In this document: positions 43,928-53,253 of the stretch, one piece after another | How positions within the stretch are numbered: position 1 is the stretch's first letter | How the letters are laid out: each line of letters begins with the position of its first letter | Origin: JAEUJM01 sp041918615 | GTDB lineage: Bacteria; Actinomycetota; Acidimicrobiia; Acidimicrobiales; DATDAH01 | DNA: 64,000 nt | Assembly: GCA_041918615.1 (NCBI GenBank) | Contig: JAYRVH010000030.1 | Location: 62,001 to 126,000 of the forward strand | Reading direction: 5' to 3' | Program-made: the position numbers and the translations under genes | The notes under the pieces: model-generated | Told to the model about the DNA's origin: nothing | Databases searched by the model: none | The model's input: only the letters and a program-made list of their open reading frames with translations

Positions 43928-44554
43928 GTGACCGGTCACGACCTCCTGCTGTTCGCGACCGGCCTCTTCGCCATCCAGAGCCCGCCCACCACGGTGGGCG
44001 CCTTCCTGTCGTACACCAAGGGCCTCCCGCTCCCGATTCAGCGGCAGGTGGCCCTGCGGTCGGCGCTGGCCATGGCGCTGGCCATGATCATCGTCGTCTT
44101 CGTGGGCGAACGGCTGCTGAGCCTGCTCGGTGTCACCGTCCCGATGCTGCAGTCCGCGGGCGGCCTCATCCTGCTCGTCACGGGCATGCAGATGGTGTCG
44201 GGCCAAGGGCTGCCCGGCGCCGCCGCCGACACCGATCCCGAGACCCACTGGCGCACCATGGCCGTCGTGCCCATCGCCATCCCCCTCAACGTGGGCGGCG
44301 GCGCCATCGCCTTCATCGTGGCGGTGTCGAGCACCAACCCGGCCACCCCCGACCAGTTGGCACTGTCGGCCATCTGCGTGGGCATGGCCGTGCTCACCGG
44401 GGTCGTCTACGTGTTCGCCGCCCCGGTGGCTCGCCGCCTCGGCGTGACCGGCATGGAGGTGCTGACCCGCCTGTTCGGCATCGTGCTCGTCGCCATCGCC
44501 TTCGGCGTGCTCGCCACCGGCCTGCGGGGCCTCTTCCCCGGCCTCGCCGCGTAG
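43928..44554 (+). CDS. MarC-family integral membrane protein
   Basis: 208 residues with six hydrophobic segments and the MarC hallmarks: LFAIQSPPTTVGAFL near the start, LQSAGGLILLVTGMQMV, and VVPIAIPLNVGGGAI. The family resembles multidrug or small-molecule channels by name but has no established function. The GTG start is the first that keeps the initial helix at the N-terminus. Faces ispG convergently, 51 nt away. Confidence 0.88.
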   Translation: MTGHDLLLFATGLFAIQSPPTTVGAFLSYTKGLPLPIQRQVALRSALAMALAMIIVVFVGERLLSLLGVTVPMLQSAGGLILLVTGMQMVSGQGLPGAAADTDPETHWRTMAVVPIAIPLNVGGGAIAFIVAVSSTNPATPDQLALSAICVGMAVLTGVVYVFAAPVARRLGVTGMEVLTRLFGIVLVAIAFGVLATGLRGLFPGLAA

Positions 44555-44605
44555 TCGTCGCAACGCGAGCCAACCGACACCGGCGCCAGAGGCCTGGTTG
44601 TCCGG

Positions 44606-45844
44606 TCAGAGCTTGCGGATGAGGTCGACCTTCTGGCCGCTGGCATTGGCATCCGCGCCCTGCTCGTCGAGGAGCGCCAGGCGGTCCTTTTCGGCTTCAG
44701 CGGCGGCACCGGCGTCGGCCCGACCCAATGCCGCCTCGACACCATCGGTGACGATGAGCTCGGCCCACTCGACGAGCGCGTCGACCATCTCGTCCTCGGG
44801 CACCACCTTGACCACTTCACCCCTCACGAACAGGTGGCCCCGCTTGCGCCCGGCGGCGATGCCGAGATCAGCCTCGCGGGCCTCGCCGGGGCCGTTGACC
44901 ACACAGCCCATCACCGCCACCTGGATGGGCCACTTGCGGTCGGAAAGAGCCTCCTGAGCGGCCTTGGCCACCGCGATCACGTCGACCTCGGCCCGGCCAC
45001 ACGAAGGGCAGGCGATGAGGTCGAGGCCGGTGCGCTCGCGCAGGCCCATCGCTTCGAGCAGTTGGCGGCCGGCACGGGCCTCCTCCACCGGGTCGGCGGT
45101 GAGCGAGTATCGGATGGTGTCGCCGATGCCCTCGGACAGCAGGGTGGCGAGGCCGGCAGTGGCCTTGATGAGCCCCGCGGGAGGCGGCCCGGCCTCGGTG
45201 ACGCCCAGGTGCAACGGGTGGTCGGTCACCTCGGAGAGCTGCCGGTAGGCCTCGATCATCAGCGGCACATTGGATGCCTTGACGGAGATCTTCACGTCGT
45301 CGAAGCCGATCTCGTCGAAGTAGGCCAGCTCCATCTGGGCCGACTCGACCAGCGCTTCGGGCACGATGCGATCGCCGTACCTCTTGTACAGGTCGGGGTG
45401 CAACGACCCGCCGTTGACCCCGATGCGGATGGGGATGCCCCTGTCCTTGCACTCCTGGGCCACCAGCTTGATGTGGGCGGGCTTGCGGATGTTGCCCGGG
45501 TTCAGGCGCAGGCAGTGGACGCCGGCCTCGAGCGCGGCCAGGGCCATCTTGTACTGGTGGTGGATGTCGGCGACGATCGGCACCGGCGACCGTGGAACGA
45601 TCTGAGCGAGGCCCTCGGCGGCCTCGAGCTCGTTGCAGGTGCAGCGCACGATGTCGGCCCCCGCCCCGGCCAGGGCGTAGATCTGCTGCAGGGTGCCCTC
45701 GACGTCGGCGGTCTTGGTGATCGTCATCGACTGCACCGTGATCGGGGCGTCACCACCCACCGCGACCGGTCGAGACGGGTGGGGCAGCACGATCTTGCGG
45801 GTCTCGCGCCGCGGGAAGCGGCTGTGGGCCTGCGGTTCGGGCAT
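44606..45844 (-). CDS. ispG: 4-hydroxy-3-methylbut-2-enyl diphosphate synthase
   Basis: 412 residues. The TIM-barrel half has VGGDAPITVQSMT and CLRLNPGNI; the C-terminal [4Fe-4S] half has Cys in IACPSCGR and in VMGCVVNGPGEA, with the catalytic Glu in the latter. It makes HMBPP in the methylerythritol phosphate pathway. It is the last gene of dxr-rseP-ispG (13 nt after rseP). ATG start. The ~40-residue tail (DAGAAAEAEKDRLALL...) is an extension beyond the usual end. Confidence 0.96.
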   Translation of the reverse strand: MPEPQAHSRFPRRETRKIVLPHPSRPVAVGGDAPITVQSMTITKTADVEGTLQQIYALAGAGADIVRCTCNELEAAEGLAQIVPRSPVPIVADIHHQYKMALAALEAGVHCLRLNPGNIRKPAHIKLVAQECKDRGIPIRIGVNGGSLHPDLYKRYGDRIVPEALVESAQMELAYFDEIGFDDVKISVKASNVPLMIEAYRQLSEVTDHPLHLGVTEAGPPPAGLIKATAGLATLLSEGIGDTIRYSLTADPVEEARAGRQLLEAMGLRERTGLDLIACPSCGRAEVDVIAVAKAAQEALSDRKWPIQVAVMGCVVNGPGEAREADLGIAAGRKRGHLFVRGEVVKVVPEDEMVDALVEWAELIVTDGVEAALGRADAGAAAEAEKDRLALLDEQGADANASGQKVDLIRKL

Positions 45845-45857
45845 CAGCGCTGGGGCC

Positions 45858-47219
45858 TCAGTTGGGCAGGTTGATGGGGTTCGCGATGTCGAGGTAGAGG
45901 GCGAGCATGCCGATGCTCACCAGCACCAGCACCACGCCGTAGGTGACGGGAAGCAGTCGGGCCACGTCGACGAAGTAGCGCTGGCGGTTACCCGCCCGCC
46001 ACTCGCGGAACTTCTCGTAGGTGGCGATGGCCACATGGCCACCGTCGAGCGGCAACAACGGCACCAGGTTGAAGACCCCGATGAAGATGTTGATGAGGGC
46101 CATGAAGAACAGGAACGACACCATGCCCGCCTCGGTGGCCTGGGCGCCGATGCGCGCGGCACCGTAGATCGAGACGATCCGGTTGCTGTCGGCGTCGCTC
46201 GCCGGTGCGTCGGCGGCGGGAGCGGGCTCTTCCGCGTCGTTGGCGGTCATGGCCTGGTCGACGAAGCTGCTGATGCCGCTCGGCGAGAAGAACCTGCCGA
46301 GCGACTCGACCGACTGGACGGTGATCGCGCCGAACTCGGTGACCGACCGACCCGCGGCCGCGACCACACCGAGGCGCTGGCGGGGCGACCGGCCACTGAC
46401 GCCGAGGAAGCCCTCGGCCTGGCCGTCGGGGCCGTTGGCGAGCAGCGTGGTGGACGCATCGATGGTCTCACCGTCGCGCTCGATGACCAGGCCGACGGTC
46501 TGCCCGGGGCGGGTCTCGATCGCGGCCTTCAGGTCGCCGAACTCCCGGATGGGCACACCGTCCACCTCGACGATGCGGTCCCCCGGTCGCAGGCCTGCGG
46601 CCACCGCCGGGCTCTCCACCGGTTGATCACCCTGCTGCAACCCGTCGGATGGAGTGATCTGGTCGATGGACCACACCGAGCTGTTGGGCTCGCCGAAGCC
46701 GACGAACACGATGAAGAGCAGCACCAGCGCCATGAGGAAGTGCATGGTGGAGCCGGCCACGGCAACCGAGAAGCGCTGCCAGTAGGGCTTCTCGCGGTAG
46801 GTGCGTGACTCGTCGGCGGGGTCGACCTCGTCCATGTTGGTCATGCCCACGATGCGAACGTACGCGCCGGCGGGGATGGCCTTGAGCCCGTACTCGACCT
46901 CGCCCCGCTTGAACGACCACACCCGGGGACCGAAGCCGATGAAGAACTCGGTGACCAACATGCCCGCGCGCCGTGCGGTCAGGTAGTGGCCCAGCTCGTG
47001 CATGAAGATCATGAAGACGAGCGACAGGACAACGATGACCGCGGGCAGGCTGACGAACACGCCGAGGGCGACGACGGCGGCGATCACCGCGAGCAGTCGG
47101 AGCGGGTTGGACTGCACCCGGCTCGGCGCATCGGCGTCGACCGCGGCCTCGGTGCCCTCGAGATCGGGGTCGGGTGTGGGCGTCAGACCCTCGTCCTGGT
47201 TGGTGTCGGTGGCGCTCAT
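45858..47219 (-). CDS. rseP: Site-2 (RIP) zinc metalloprotease, RseP type
   Basis: 453 residues. A 40-residue acidic N-terminus precedes the first helix; the zinc motif FMHELGHYL is near residue 73, a PDZ domain spans roughly 205-275, and the second metal motif LLPLDGGHV is near residue 390. It cleaves membrane anti-sigma factors and residual signal peptides within the membrane. The ATG overlaps the dxr stop (ATGA). The dxr-rseP-ispG order is conserved in actinobacteria. Confidence 0.95.
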   Translation of the reverse strand: MSATDTNQDEGLTPTPDPDLEGTEAAVDADAPSRVQSNPLRLLAVIAAVVALGVFVSLPAVIVVLSLVFMIFMHELGHYLTARRAGMLVTEFFIGFGPRVWSFKRGEVEYGLKAIPAGAYVRIVGMTNMDEVDPADESRTYREKPYWQRFSVAVAGSTMHFLMALVLLFIVFVGFGEPNSSVWSIDQITPSDGLQQGDQPVESPAVAAGLRPGDRIVEVDGVPIREFGDLKAAIETRPGQTVGLVIERDGETIDASTTLLANGPDGQAEGFLGVSGRSPRQRLGVVAAAGRSVTEFGAITVQSVESLGRFFSPSGISSFVDQAMTANDAEEPAPAADAPASDADSNRIVSIYGAARIGAQATEAGMVSFLFFMALINIFIGVFNLVPLLPLDGGHVAIATYEKFREWRAGNRQRYFVDVARLLPVTYGVVLVLVSIGMLALYLDIANPINLPN

Positions 47220-48379
47220 GTTGCGCAGAGTGTCCTCTCGATGACGTCACGGGCCGCGGCGCGGGCCCGACGGTCCACATCAATGACAACGTCGACCGAC
47301 GTCGCCTTGGTTCCATCATGGCGGTCGAGCGTCGCTTTGAGAACGTCGGCAATGCTCACCCAGGCGATGAGGCCGTCCAGGAAGGCCTGCACCGCCACCT
47401 CGTTCGCCGCGTTCAGCCAGGCCGGTGCCGTCTCCCCCGCCCGTCCGGCCTCGTAGGCCAGGGCGAGGCACGGGAAGGCATCGAGGTCGGGCGGTTCGAA
47501 GTCGAGGCGACCGAGGTCCGACCAGTCGATCCGGCCGAACGGTGTCGCGATGCGGTCGGGATAGGACAAGGCGTACCCTATGGGCAACCGCATGTCGGGG
47601 AGCGACAGCTGGGCGATGGTGGCGCCGTCGGTGAACTCGACCATCGAGTGGATGATCGACTGCGGGTGGACCACCACCTCGATCTGGTCGTACGACACCC
47701 CGAAGAGCTCGTGGGCTTCGATGACCTCGAGGCCCTTGTTCATCAGGGTGGAGGAGTCGACGGTGATCTTGGGCCCCATGCTCCACGTGGGATGGGCCAG
47801 TGCATCGTCGATCGAGACCGACTCGAGGTCCGCCCGCGTGCGGCCTCGGAACGGCCCACCGCTCGCGGTGAGCACGATGCGGCTGACGCGGTCGGCGTTG
47901 TCGTTCGCCCGCAGGCACTGGTGGACCGCGCAGTGCTCGCTGTCCACCGGCACCAGCTCGGCCCCTGCGGTCTCGCGGGCACGGGCCACGACGGGCCCGG
48001 CGGCGATGAGCGACTCCTTGTTCGCCAACGCGAGGCGATGCCCCGCCCCCAGCGTGGCCAGCGTGACCGGCAAGCCGGCGAACCCCACCACGCCGTTCAC
48101 GACGATGTCGGCCGCCAGGCTGGCATCGGCAAGGGCCTCGGGTCCGACCAGCACCTCGGTGCCCGGGGGCACGCCGTCGGCAACCGCACGGGCCAGGGTC
48201 GGGTCGGCGATCGCCACCACTTCGGGTCGAACGGCCTTGGCCTGCGCGACGAGCAGGTCCACCGACGACGAGGCCCCGAGCGCGACGACCTCGTACTCGC
48301 CCGCCTCCGCGGCCACGACCTCGAGCGTCTGGGTGCCGATCGAGCCGGTGGACCCCATGACCGCCACCCGAGTCGCCAT
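47216..48379 (-). CDS. dxr: 1-deoxy-D-xylulose-5-phosphate reductoisomerase
   Basis: 387 residues: NADPH-binding GSTGSIGTQTLEVV, ANKESLIAAG, metal-binding and substrate residues in VPVDSEHCAVHQCL and TASGGPFRG, and the WSMGPKITVDSSTLMNKGLE signature. It commits DXP to MEP in isoprenoid synthesis; IspG of the same pathway is two genes downstream. The ATG at 48379 has TACCCT 6 nt upstream and no ribosome site, so it is probably leaderless. The open frame upstream is not coding-like. Confidence 0.96.
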   Translation of the reverse strand: MATRVAVMGSTGSIGTQTLEVVAAEAGEYEVVALGASSSVDLLVAQAKAVRPEVVAIADPTLARAVADGVPPGTEVLVGPEALADASLAADIVVNGVVGFAGLPVTLATLGAGHRLALANKESLIAAGPVVARARETAGAELVPVDSEHCAVHQCLRANDNADRVSRIVLTASGGPFRGRTRADLESVSIDDALAHPTWSMGPKITVDSSTLMNKGLEVIEAHELFGVSYDQIEVVVHPQSIIHSMVEFTDGATIAQLSLPDMRLPIGYALSYPDRIATPFGRIDWSDLGRLDFEPPDLDAFPCLALAYEAGRAGETAPAWLNAANEVAVQAFLDGLIAWVSIADVLKATLDRHDGTKATSVDVVIDVDRRARAAARDVIERTLCAT

Positions 48380-48385
48380 CCACTC

Positions 48386-48391
48386 AGGGTA
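48386..48391 (-). promoter_or_regulatory. Candidate -10 box of dxr (leaderless)
   Basis: TACCCT on the minus strand, 6 nt before the dxr ATG, in the 142-nt divergent spacer with the 48522 gene. Confidence 0.5.
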
Positions 48392-48521
48392 ATGGGCGGT
48401 CCCCGCGGTGGCGTGGCGCTCCACCGGGGCTCGGGCTCCCGGGATCCGGCTGCGGCCCGACCGTGGGGCCATCGGCCCGGCAGTACGATGAGGACCGGTC
48501 GCCGGAAGGAAGAGGGTCGTC

Positions 48522-49307
48522 TTGACGACTCGACGCGAAGACAGGGGTGGGCTCGACACCGAGAGTCCCGACGCGGCGCGGTACCTGGAGCTCGCACGCG
48601 AGATCCAACACGAGGTGGATCGAGTGGCCGCCGACGACTCGGCCGGGGCCGACGCCCTCGACGAGGTCTTCTCCGCGATCACCGAGCGGGAGCGTGTCCG
48701 GGTCGCGAGAGCGGTCTTCGAGCGGCTGTCGCCGCCGCAGCAGTGGGCGATCATCGAACGGGTCTTCGGCGACGAGGCGATCGAGGCCGCCCTCGCCGCC
48801 GAGCGGGATCTGGCGCTGCTGGATGCCCGGCGCCGCACGCGACGAGCCACGGCAGCGGCGCTGGCCCGGGCCGGAGACCGACTCGACACGCGTGCGATCC
48901 CACCCGACGAGCTCCTCACGCTCGGGCTGTTCCGCGAGGCCGATGTCCGGGCCGCTGCCCATCGGGGCAGACACGCCGCGAATTGCGCTCGGAGGCTCGG
49001 GCTGAAGGCCACCACCGAGCCGGGCTGCTTCCAGGTCATCGAGGACGTGTTCAATCCCGAGGGCGGCTACTTCGTCACCGCGCAGTACGACGAGGACACG
49101 TGGCGCAGCAACGATCGGCTGGCCGCCCATGCGGTGGTGCGGCCCGGGTCCATCAGGTCGACCACGGACGGTCGGTCGCTCGATCCCGTCCTCCACCTCG
49201 GCGGCCGGGTCGACGTCGAGATGGACGGGACCCTGCGCGAGGGCCGACTCCACCTCGCGTACGCGCTGCTCGACGACATCGAGCTCTTCGGCGAATCACC
49301 CGGATGA
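48522..49307 (+). CDS. Unknown protein preceding the SPFH gene
   Basis: 261 residues, not recognised. The first ~125 residues are helical and charged (Arg/Glu/Ala-rich, no membrane segment); the remainder (from about residue 130) is a mixed domain with a single Cys pair region HAANCARRLGL...EPGCFQVIEDVF and a beta-rich end (LHLAYALLDDIELF). TTG start preceded by GGAAGGAAGAGG. It precedes the SPFH gene by 55 nt in the same direction, so the two probably form an operon. A regulatory or membrane-associated partner role is possible but only from context. Confidence 0.75.
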   Translation: MTTRREDRGGLDTESPDAARYLELAREIQHEVDRVAADDSAGADALDEVFSAITERERVRVARAVFERLSPPQQWAIIERVFGDEAIEAALAAERDLALLDARRRTRRATAAALARAGDRLDTRAIPPDELLTLGLFREADVRAAAHRGRHAANCARRLGLKATTEPGCFQVIEDVFNPEGGYFVTAQYDEDTWRSNDRLAAHAVVRPGSIRSTTDGRSLDPVLHLGGRVDVEMDGTLREGRLHLAYALLDDIELFGESPG

Positions 49308-49362
49308 CCATCGACAGCACCCATCCCCCTCCCCCACCACCTCAGAGAGGCCGTCAGACCAC

Positions 49363-51417
49363 ATGAACGCCAGCGGATCATTCATCGCCCTGGCCGCGAT
49401 CGCGGCCATTGCATTCCTCGTCGTCCTCGTCGTCCTGCGGGGGTTCCACTCGATCGGTCCCGCGGAGGTGGGCCTGGTCACCAAGCGTGTCGGCAAGCGG
49501 ATCAAGGGCGACCAGCTCGTCGCCATGAACGGCGAAGCCGGCTACCAGGCCGAACTGCTCATGCCTGGGCTCCGGTTCAAGTTCTGGCCCGTCCACAAGG
49601 TGGAGCGGTACGCATGGGTGCAGGTCCCACCCGATCACATCGGGCTGGTGATCGCCCAGGTGGGCGGCGCGCTCGCGACCGGTGCGAAGTCCGCGGTCTA
49701 CAAGCCCGAGTTCGGCAGCTTCGCCGACATCCACGCCTTCCTGTCCAACGGGGGGCAGCGCGGGGTGCAGCGCCCGGTTCTGCCCCCCGGCACGACGGCG
49801 CCCATCCACCCCGTCGGATTCGTGGTCATCACCCGAGAGCGGATCTTCGGCAAGATGATCTCGGAGGCCACCCAGACCGCCGCGAGCCAGGTCGAGCCGA
49901 ACGCCCTCAACGTCGTGCACATCACGCCGCAGGGCGAGACCGACGTGGTCGGCGTCGTCACCACCCTCGAGGGGCCGGCATCGGGCGACATCGCCAGTCG
50001 CATCGGCGGGTTCGCGGACGTGACCGCCATGGAGGGCCCCGAAGGCGGCTCACCCACTCAGATCATCCAGGCGGTCCTCCGCTCGAAGAACGACCTGCAC
50101 GACAACTACCAGGACTACCAGGCGTTCTTGAGCAACGGCGGCTCCATCGGACTCCAGCACGACCCGATCCTGTATGGCTCGTACCTGTTGAACCCGTTCC
50201 TCGTGAAGGTGGAGCTGCGCGAGATGCTCGTCGTCCGCCAGGGCGAGGTGGCGGTCATCAAGGCCTATGTCGGACTGCCAACCGAGGACACGTCGGGGGA
50301 CGAGTTCAAGTTCGGCTCGATCGTGAAGCCCGGTCACCAGGGGATCTGGGCCGAGCCGCTGCGCACGGGCAAGTACACCCTCAACCCCCGGATCTACGAA
50401 GCCGAGATCGTGCCCACGTCGATCCTCACCCTGAACTGGTCGCACGCCACGAGCGACGCACACAGCCTCGACGAGCGCCTCGCCCCCATCGACGCCAAGA
50501 GCCGGGAGGCCTTCGCCTTCAGCATCGACCTCCAGGTGCAGATCCATGTTCCCGACACCCGGGCGCCCAAGGTGATCAGCATGGTCGGCACCATGCAGAA
50601 CCTCGTGAACGAGGTGCTCCAGTCCGCCGTGGGCAACTACTTCCGCAACAAGCTCCAGACGCTCGGCGCCACCGAGTTCATCGAGAAGCGCGACGAGGTG
50701 CAGAACGCGGCCGAGAGCTACATCCAGCAGTACCTGTCGCGCTACGAGGTGGAGACCCGCGGCGTCTACATCCAGGACGTCGTGTTCCCCGCCGACCTCG
50801 TCGAGGTGCTCACGAGCCGTGAGATCGCGGCGCAGGAGCGGGCGACCTTCGCCCAGCAGCGAGAGGCGCAGGAGGCACGGGTGAGCCTCGAGCAGCAGCG
50901 CGGGGTCGCCGACATGCAGGGCGAGTTGGCACAGGCCAACGTCTCGGTCGACATCGAACGGTCGAGGGCGCAGGCGGCGAGTGCCCGGGCCGAGGGCGAG
51001 GCGGCAGTGATCACGACCACCGGTTCGGCCGAGGCCACGCGTACCGAGAAGATCGGACTGGCCACCGCCGCCGCCGAGGAGGCCTACGGGCTCGCCAGAG
51101 CGAAGGGCTTCGAGGCCCAGACCGAGGCGATCGGGGCGGAACAGACGGCGATGGTCGCGGCGCTGCGCGAGGTGGGTGCGGGCCGGGTGAAGATCGTGCC
51201 CGACATCCTGGTGGGCTCGGAGGGGGGCGTGCTCGGCGGGCTCGGCGCCCTGCTCATGCGGTCGTTGGCGGACGGCCCCGCATCGGCAACCCGGGGGGAG
51301 GCGCCGCCCGCCGGAGCGCCGAGGGCCGACGTGCCGGCGACGGTCGACACGGTCGACACGGTCGAGGTCACTACCCGGGCGGGCGCCGAGGCACCGACAG
51401 CGGACACCACCCTCTGA
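49363..51417 (+). CDS. Large SPFH/flotillin-like membrane protein
   Basis: 684 residues. An N-terminal membrane helix (FIALAAIAAIAFLVVLVVL) is followed by SPFH/Band-7 material (GPAEVGLVTKRVGKR; later EAFAFSIDLQVQIHVPDTRAPKV and NEVLQSAVGNYFRNKLQTL) and a helical coiled-coil tail rich in Gln/Glu/Ala (EIAAQERATFAQQREAQEAR, ARAEGEAAVITTTGSAEATR) before a Pro/Thr-rich end. It is longer than classical flotillins, mainly through an extended first half. SPFH proteins form membrane scaffolds. ATG start with AGAGAGG upstream. Partner: the unknown gene upstream. Confidence 0.87.
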   Translation: MNASGSFIALAAIAAIAFLVVLVVLRGFHSIGPAEVGLVTKRVGKRIKGDQLVAMNGEAGYQAELLMPGLRFKFWPVHKVERYAWVQVPPDHIGLVIAQVGGALATGAKSAVYKPEFGSFADIHAFLSNGGQRGVQRPVLPPGTTAPIHPVGFVVITRERIFGKMISEATQTAASQVEPNALNVVHITPQGETDVVGVVTTLEGPASGDIASRIGGFADVTAMEGPEGGSPTQIIQAVLRSKNDLHDNYQDYQAFLSNGGSIGLQHDPILYGSYLLNPFLVKVELREMLVVRQGEVAVIKAYVGLPTEDTSGDEFKFGSIVKPGHQGIWAEPLRTGKYTLNPRIYEAEIVPTSILTLNWSHATSDAHSLDERLAPIDAKSREAFAFSIDLQVQIHVPDTRAPKVISMVGTMQNLVNEVLQSAVGNYFRNKLQTLGATEFIEKRDEVQNAAESYIQQYLSRYEVETRGVYIQDVVFPADLVEVLTSREIAAQERATFAQQREAQEARVSLEQQRGVADMQGELAQANVSVDIERSRAQAASARAEGEAAVITTTGSAEATRTEKIGLATAAAEEAYGLARAKGFEAQTEAIGAEQTAMVAALREVGAGRVKIVPDILVGSEGGVLGGLGALLMRSLADGPASATRGEAPPAGAPRADVPATVDTVDTVEVTTRAGAEAPTADTTL

Positions 51418-51443
51418 TTCAGCGGGCCGGTGCTGGCCGCCCC

Positions 51444-51474
51444 AACCCGGTCTGGTCTGAACCCGGTCTGGTCT
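51444..51474. repeat. 15-bp direct duplication at the cdsA stop
   Basis: AACCCGGTCTGGTCT occurs twice (51444-51458 and 51460-51474), the second copy running into the cdsA stop codon. It occupies most of the 55-nt space between convergent SPFH and cdsA genes and looks like replication slippage. Confidence 0.6.
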
Positions 51475-53212
51475 AGTTGGCGAGGACGTCGAGGACGCGG
51501 ACGACGTAGTAGGTGACGGGAAGCACGAACAGCAACGCGTCGAAGCGGTCGAGGAGGCCGCCATGACCCGGGAGGATCGAGCCCATGTCCTTGACGCCGA
51601 GGTCTCGTTTGAGCATCGACTCGCAGAGGTCGCCGAGGGGAGCGACGACCGCCACCGCCAAGCCCAGCAGGAACGCGTCGCTGAGCTCCCACGGGAACAC
51701 GCCCACGACCCCGAGCACGACGACGCTCACGACCACGGCGGCCAGGCCGCCGCCGACGAGGCCTTCGACCGTCTTGTTGGGACTCGACGACGAGAGCGGG
51801 GTCTTGCCCATCTGGCGACCCACCGCGAACGCCCCCACGTCGTAGGCGATGGTCGTGATCACGGCGGCGCCGAGCAGACCCTCGCCGTTCGGAAGCGACA
51901 GCATCAGGGCCGCGAAGGAGCCGAGGCCCCCGATCCACATGACCCCGAAGAACGTGATGGCGATGTTGGCGACGGCCCGTTCGTGCTGGAGCCCGATCAC
52001 GTACCAGAGCATCAGCACGACCAGGACCAGCAACGTCACGAGCGGGAAGGCCGCCTCGCCCTTCCAGTGGACGCCGAGGACCATCATCCCCGTGCCCACC
52101 AACCCGGGCAGGACGGCCGGTTGATATCCGACCCGGCGAACGGCATTGAAGAACTCGACGACCGCCATCACGATCACCACGAGGACGAGCGCGGTCACCG
52201 CGGCCGTGCCGATCTTGTTCAGGATCAGGTAGCCGACGAACAGGCCGACACCGACCCCGACGGCCAAGGGAAGGTCGCGCCCGGCGCCCGATCCGTCGTC
52301 GCCATGGCCGAGATCGTCCGGCGCCAGCGGGTGGTCGCCGCGCCGGCCGTCGGGGTACGGCGAGCGCTCGGTGGCGCTCGGCTCTAGGTCGTAGACCGAG
52401 TCGTGCGCGACAGGGTCCAGCGGGGGGACCTCGCGCGGCTCCGGCCGCTGGGGCGGGGGCGGGATGGCGCCGAAGTCGTCGTAGGCCTGTACTGGCGGAG
52501 CGTCGACGTCCCCCGACGCGGGGATCACCCTGGTCTCGCCGGTGAGGTCGGAGAAGTCGTCGGCCTCGTCACGGCTCGGGTCGTCGCGCCAGACCGGCTG
52601 CGAACTGAGCCCCGCCCACGCGTCGAGATCTCCCTCCCCGCCTTCCGGGGCGAGGACCTTCGGCACTTCGCCGGTGGCAGGCCTGGTCCAGTGGGGCAGC
52701 TCGGCCTCGGCGGGCGACGATGAAGCCGGTTCGTCCGGCGAGGGTTGGCCGACCGGTGGCTCGTCTGCTTCGAAGCCCTCGTCCTCGCCGCGGCGAGAGC
52801 GACGTCGGCTGCGTCGGGAGGGACGCGATGCGGTGTCGTCCCTCCGGGCACGGCGGCCGCCGAGCATCCGTCCCAGGTCCGCTTCGTCGGAGGCCAGCGA
52901 GGGGTCGGACGGCGCCGAGGGGCGAACGGTCGCCGGCGGATCGTCGGCGGTGACGATGGGCACCGCCCCGAAGCTGTTCGGGTCACCCGTCTCGGCCGCG
53001 GGCAGCCGCACGGGTGGTGGCGCCGCGTCTTCCGACGGCGCACGATCGCCGAACCTCGGTGCGTCATCGGGGATGCGCGCCACGACGTCCGGGCGGCCGA
53101 GGGCCTCTGCGGCCTCCTCGGCACCGATGATCCGCACGCCTTCCGTGGGCTCGCGGACCTTCTTGGCGAGGTCCTGCTCTTCTGGCGGCGGTGCGCCCGA
53201 ATCCTGATCCAC
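51473..53212 (-). CDS. cdsA: Phosphatidate cytidylyltransferase with long N-terminal extension
   Basis: 579 residues, about twice the usual length. Residues 1 to about 305 are a cytoplasmic low-complexity extension (Asp/Pro/Ala/Arg-rich, including a basic patch SRRSRRRSRRGEDEG). The catalytic membrane part follows, with about eight helices and the family signature SMLKRDLGVKDMGS followed by LPGHGGLLDRFD. It makes CDP-diacylglycerol from phosphatidate and CTP and supplies PgsA. GTG start with GGAGG 6 nt upstream, downstream of frr in the rpsB-tsf-pyrH-frr-cdsA order. Confidence 0.94.
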   Translation of the reverse strand: MDQDSGAPPPEEQDLAKKVREPTEGVRIIGAEEAAEALGRPDVVARIPDDAPRFGDRAPSEDAAPPPVRLPAAETGDPNSFGAVPIVTADDPPATVRPSAPSDPSLASDEADLGRMLGGRRARRDDTASRPSRRSRRRSRRGEDEGFEADEPPVGQPSPDEPASSSPAEAELPHWTRPATGEVPKVLAPEGGEGDLDAWAGLSSQPVWRDDPSRDEADDFSDLTGETRVIPASGDVDAPPVQAYDDFGAIPPPPQRPEPREVPPLDPVAHDSVYDLEPSATERSPYPDGRRGDHPLAPDDLGHGDDGSGAGRDLPLAVGVGVGLFVGYLILNKIGTAAVTALVLVVIVMAVVEFFNAVRRVGYQPAVLPGLVGTGMMVLGVHWKGEAAFPLVTLLVLVVLMLWYVIGLQHERAVANIAITFFGVMWIGGLGSFAALMLSLPNGEGLLGAAVITTIAYDVGAFAVGRQMGKTPLSSSSPNKTVEGLVGGGLAAVVVSVVVLGVVGVFPWELSDAFLLGLAVAVVAPLGDLCESMLKRDLGVKDMGSILPGHGGLLDRFDALLFVLPVTYYVVRVLDVLAN

Positions 53213-53253
53213 CGGAACCTCCTGCTACTGGTCGGTCGTGCGTTGAAAGGCCA

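Noticed and set aside
43424..44563. A long open minus-strand frame opposite marC.
   Set aside because: It is His/Gly/Arg-rich antisense sequence typical of high-GC DNA; marC on the plus strand has clear family motifs.
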